Source: Labilibaculum sp. (GTDB lineage Bacteria; Bacteroidota; Bacteroidia; Bacteroidales; Marinifilaceae). From it: 6,214 nucleotides of DNA. Under the pieces are notes generated by a model. That model did no database searches, was not told where the DNA came from, and worked only from the letters and a program-made list of their open reading frames with translations. The position numbers and the translations under genes were made by a program. This document shows positions 6,198-6,214 of the stretch, piece after piece (the stretch's first letter is position 1; each line of letters begins with the position of its first letter). The stretch is from the NCBI GenBank assembly GCA_016743925.1, contig JADGFH010000371.1, positions 1 through 6,214 of the forward strand, given 5' to 3'.

Positions 6198-6214
6198 AAC
6201 TTACTAACCTAATA

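Overview
The window looks like chromosome from a Bacteroidota species. It is AT-rich, start codons are preceded by A/T-rich sequence without Shine-Dalgarno motifs, and its only long gene is a hybrid two-component system (HTCS). That family fuses periplasmic sensor, histidine kinase, receiver and AraC-type DNA-binding domain in one chain and is characteristic of Bacteroidota glycan sensing. The order cannot be fixed from the sequence.

Layout, left to right. Positions 18-193 hold two tandem tRNA genes, Gly(GCC) and Leu(UAA), 16 nt apart, closed by a strong intrinsic terminator at 200-232. Positions 309-776 hold the wreck of a protein gene. Its broken frames read like the small N-terminal accessory protein of ISAon1-type insertion sequences, and the partner transposase gene is missing. 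Positions 777-1093 are non-coding and end in a 12-bp direct repeat spaced 32 bp, just before the HTCS start. Positions 1094-5371 are the intact 1425-residue HTCS. Positions 5372-5848 hold no gene I can support. Positions 5849-5920 hold four TGTWACA sites at 22/20/22-bp steps, which looks like an operator. About 90 bp later a 31-codon ORF (6012-6107) could encode a tiny membrane peptide, followed by a nested inverted repeat (6147-6197) near the window end.

How the parts may work together. The HTCS should bind a carbohydrate breakdown product in the periplasm, pass phosphate from His896 to Asp1218, and use its C-terminal AraC domain to switch on genes. No susC/susD pair or glycoside hydrolase lies in the window, so its target is either just outside or elsewhere. 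The phased site array downstream is a candidate control region for whatever begins at 6012 or beyond the right edge. Whether the HTCS itself binds it is speculation.

The items most worth a second look are the phased array, the small peptide with its downstream nested hairpin, and a tRNA-Gly in which the near-universal G19:C56 elbow pair appears to be replaced by A19:U56.
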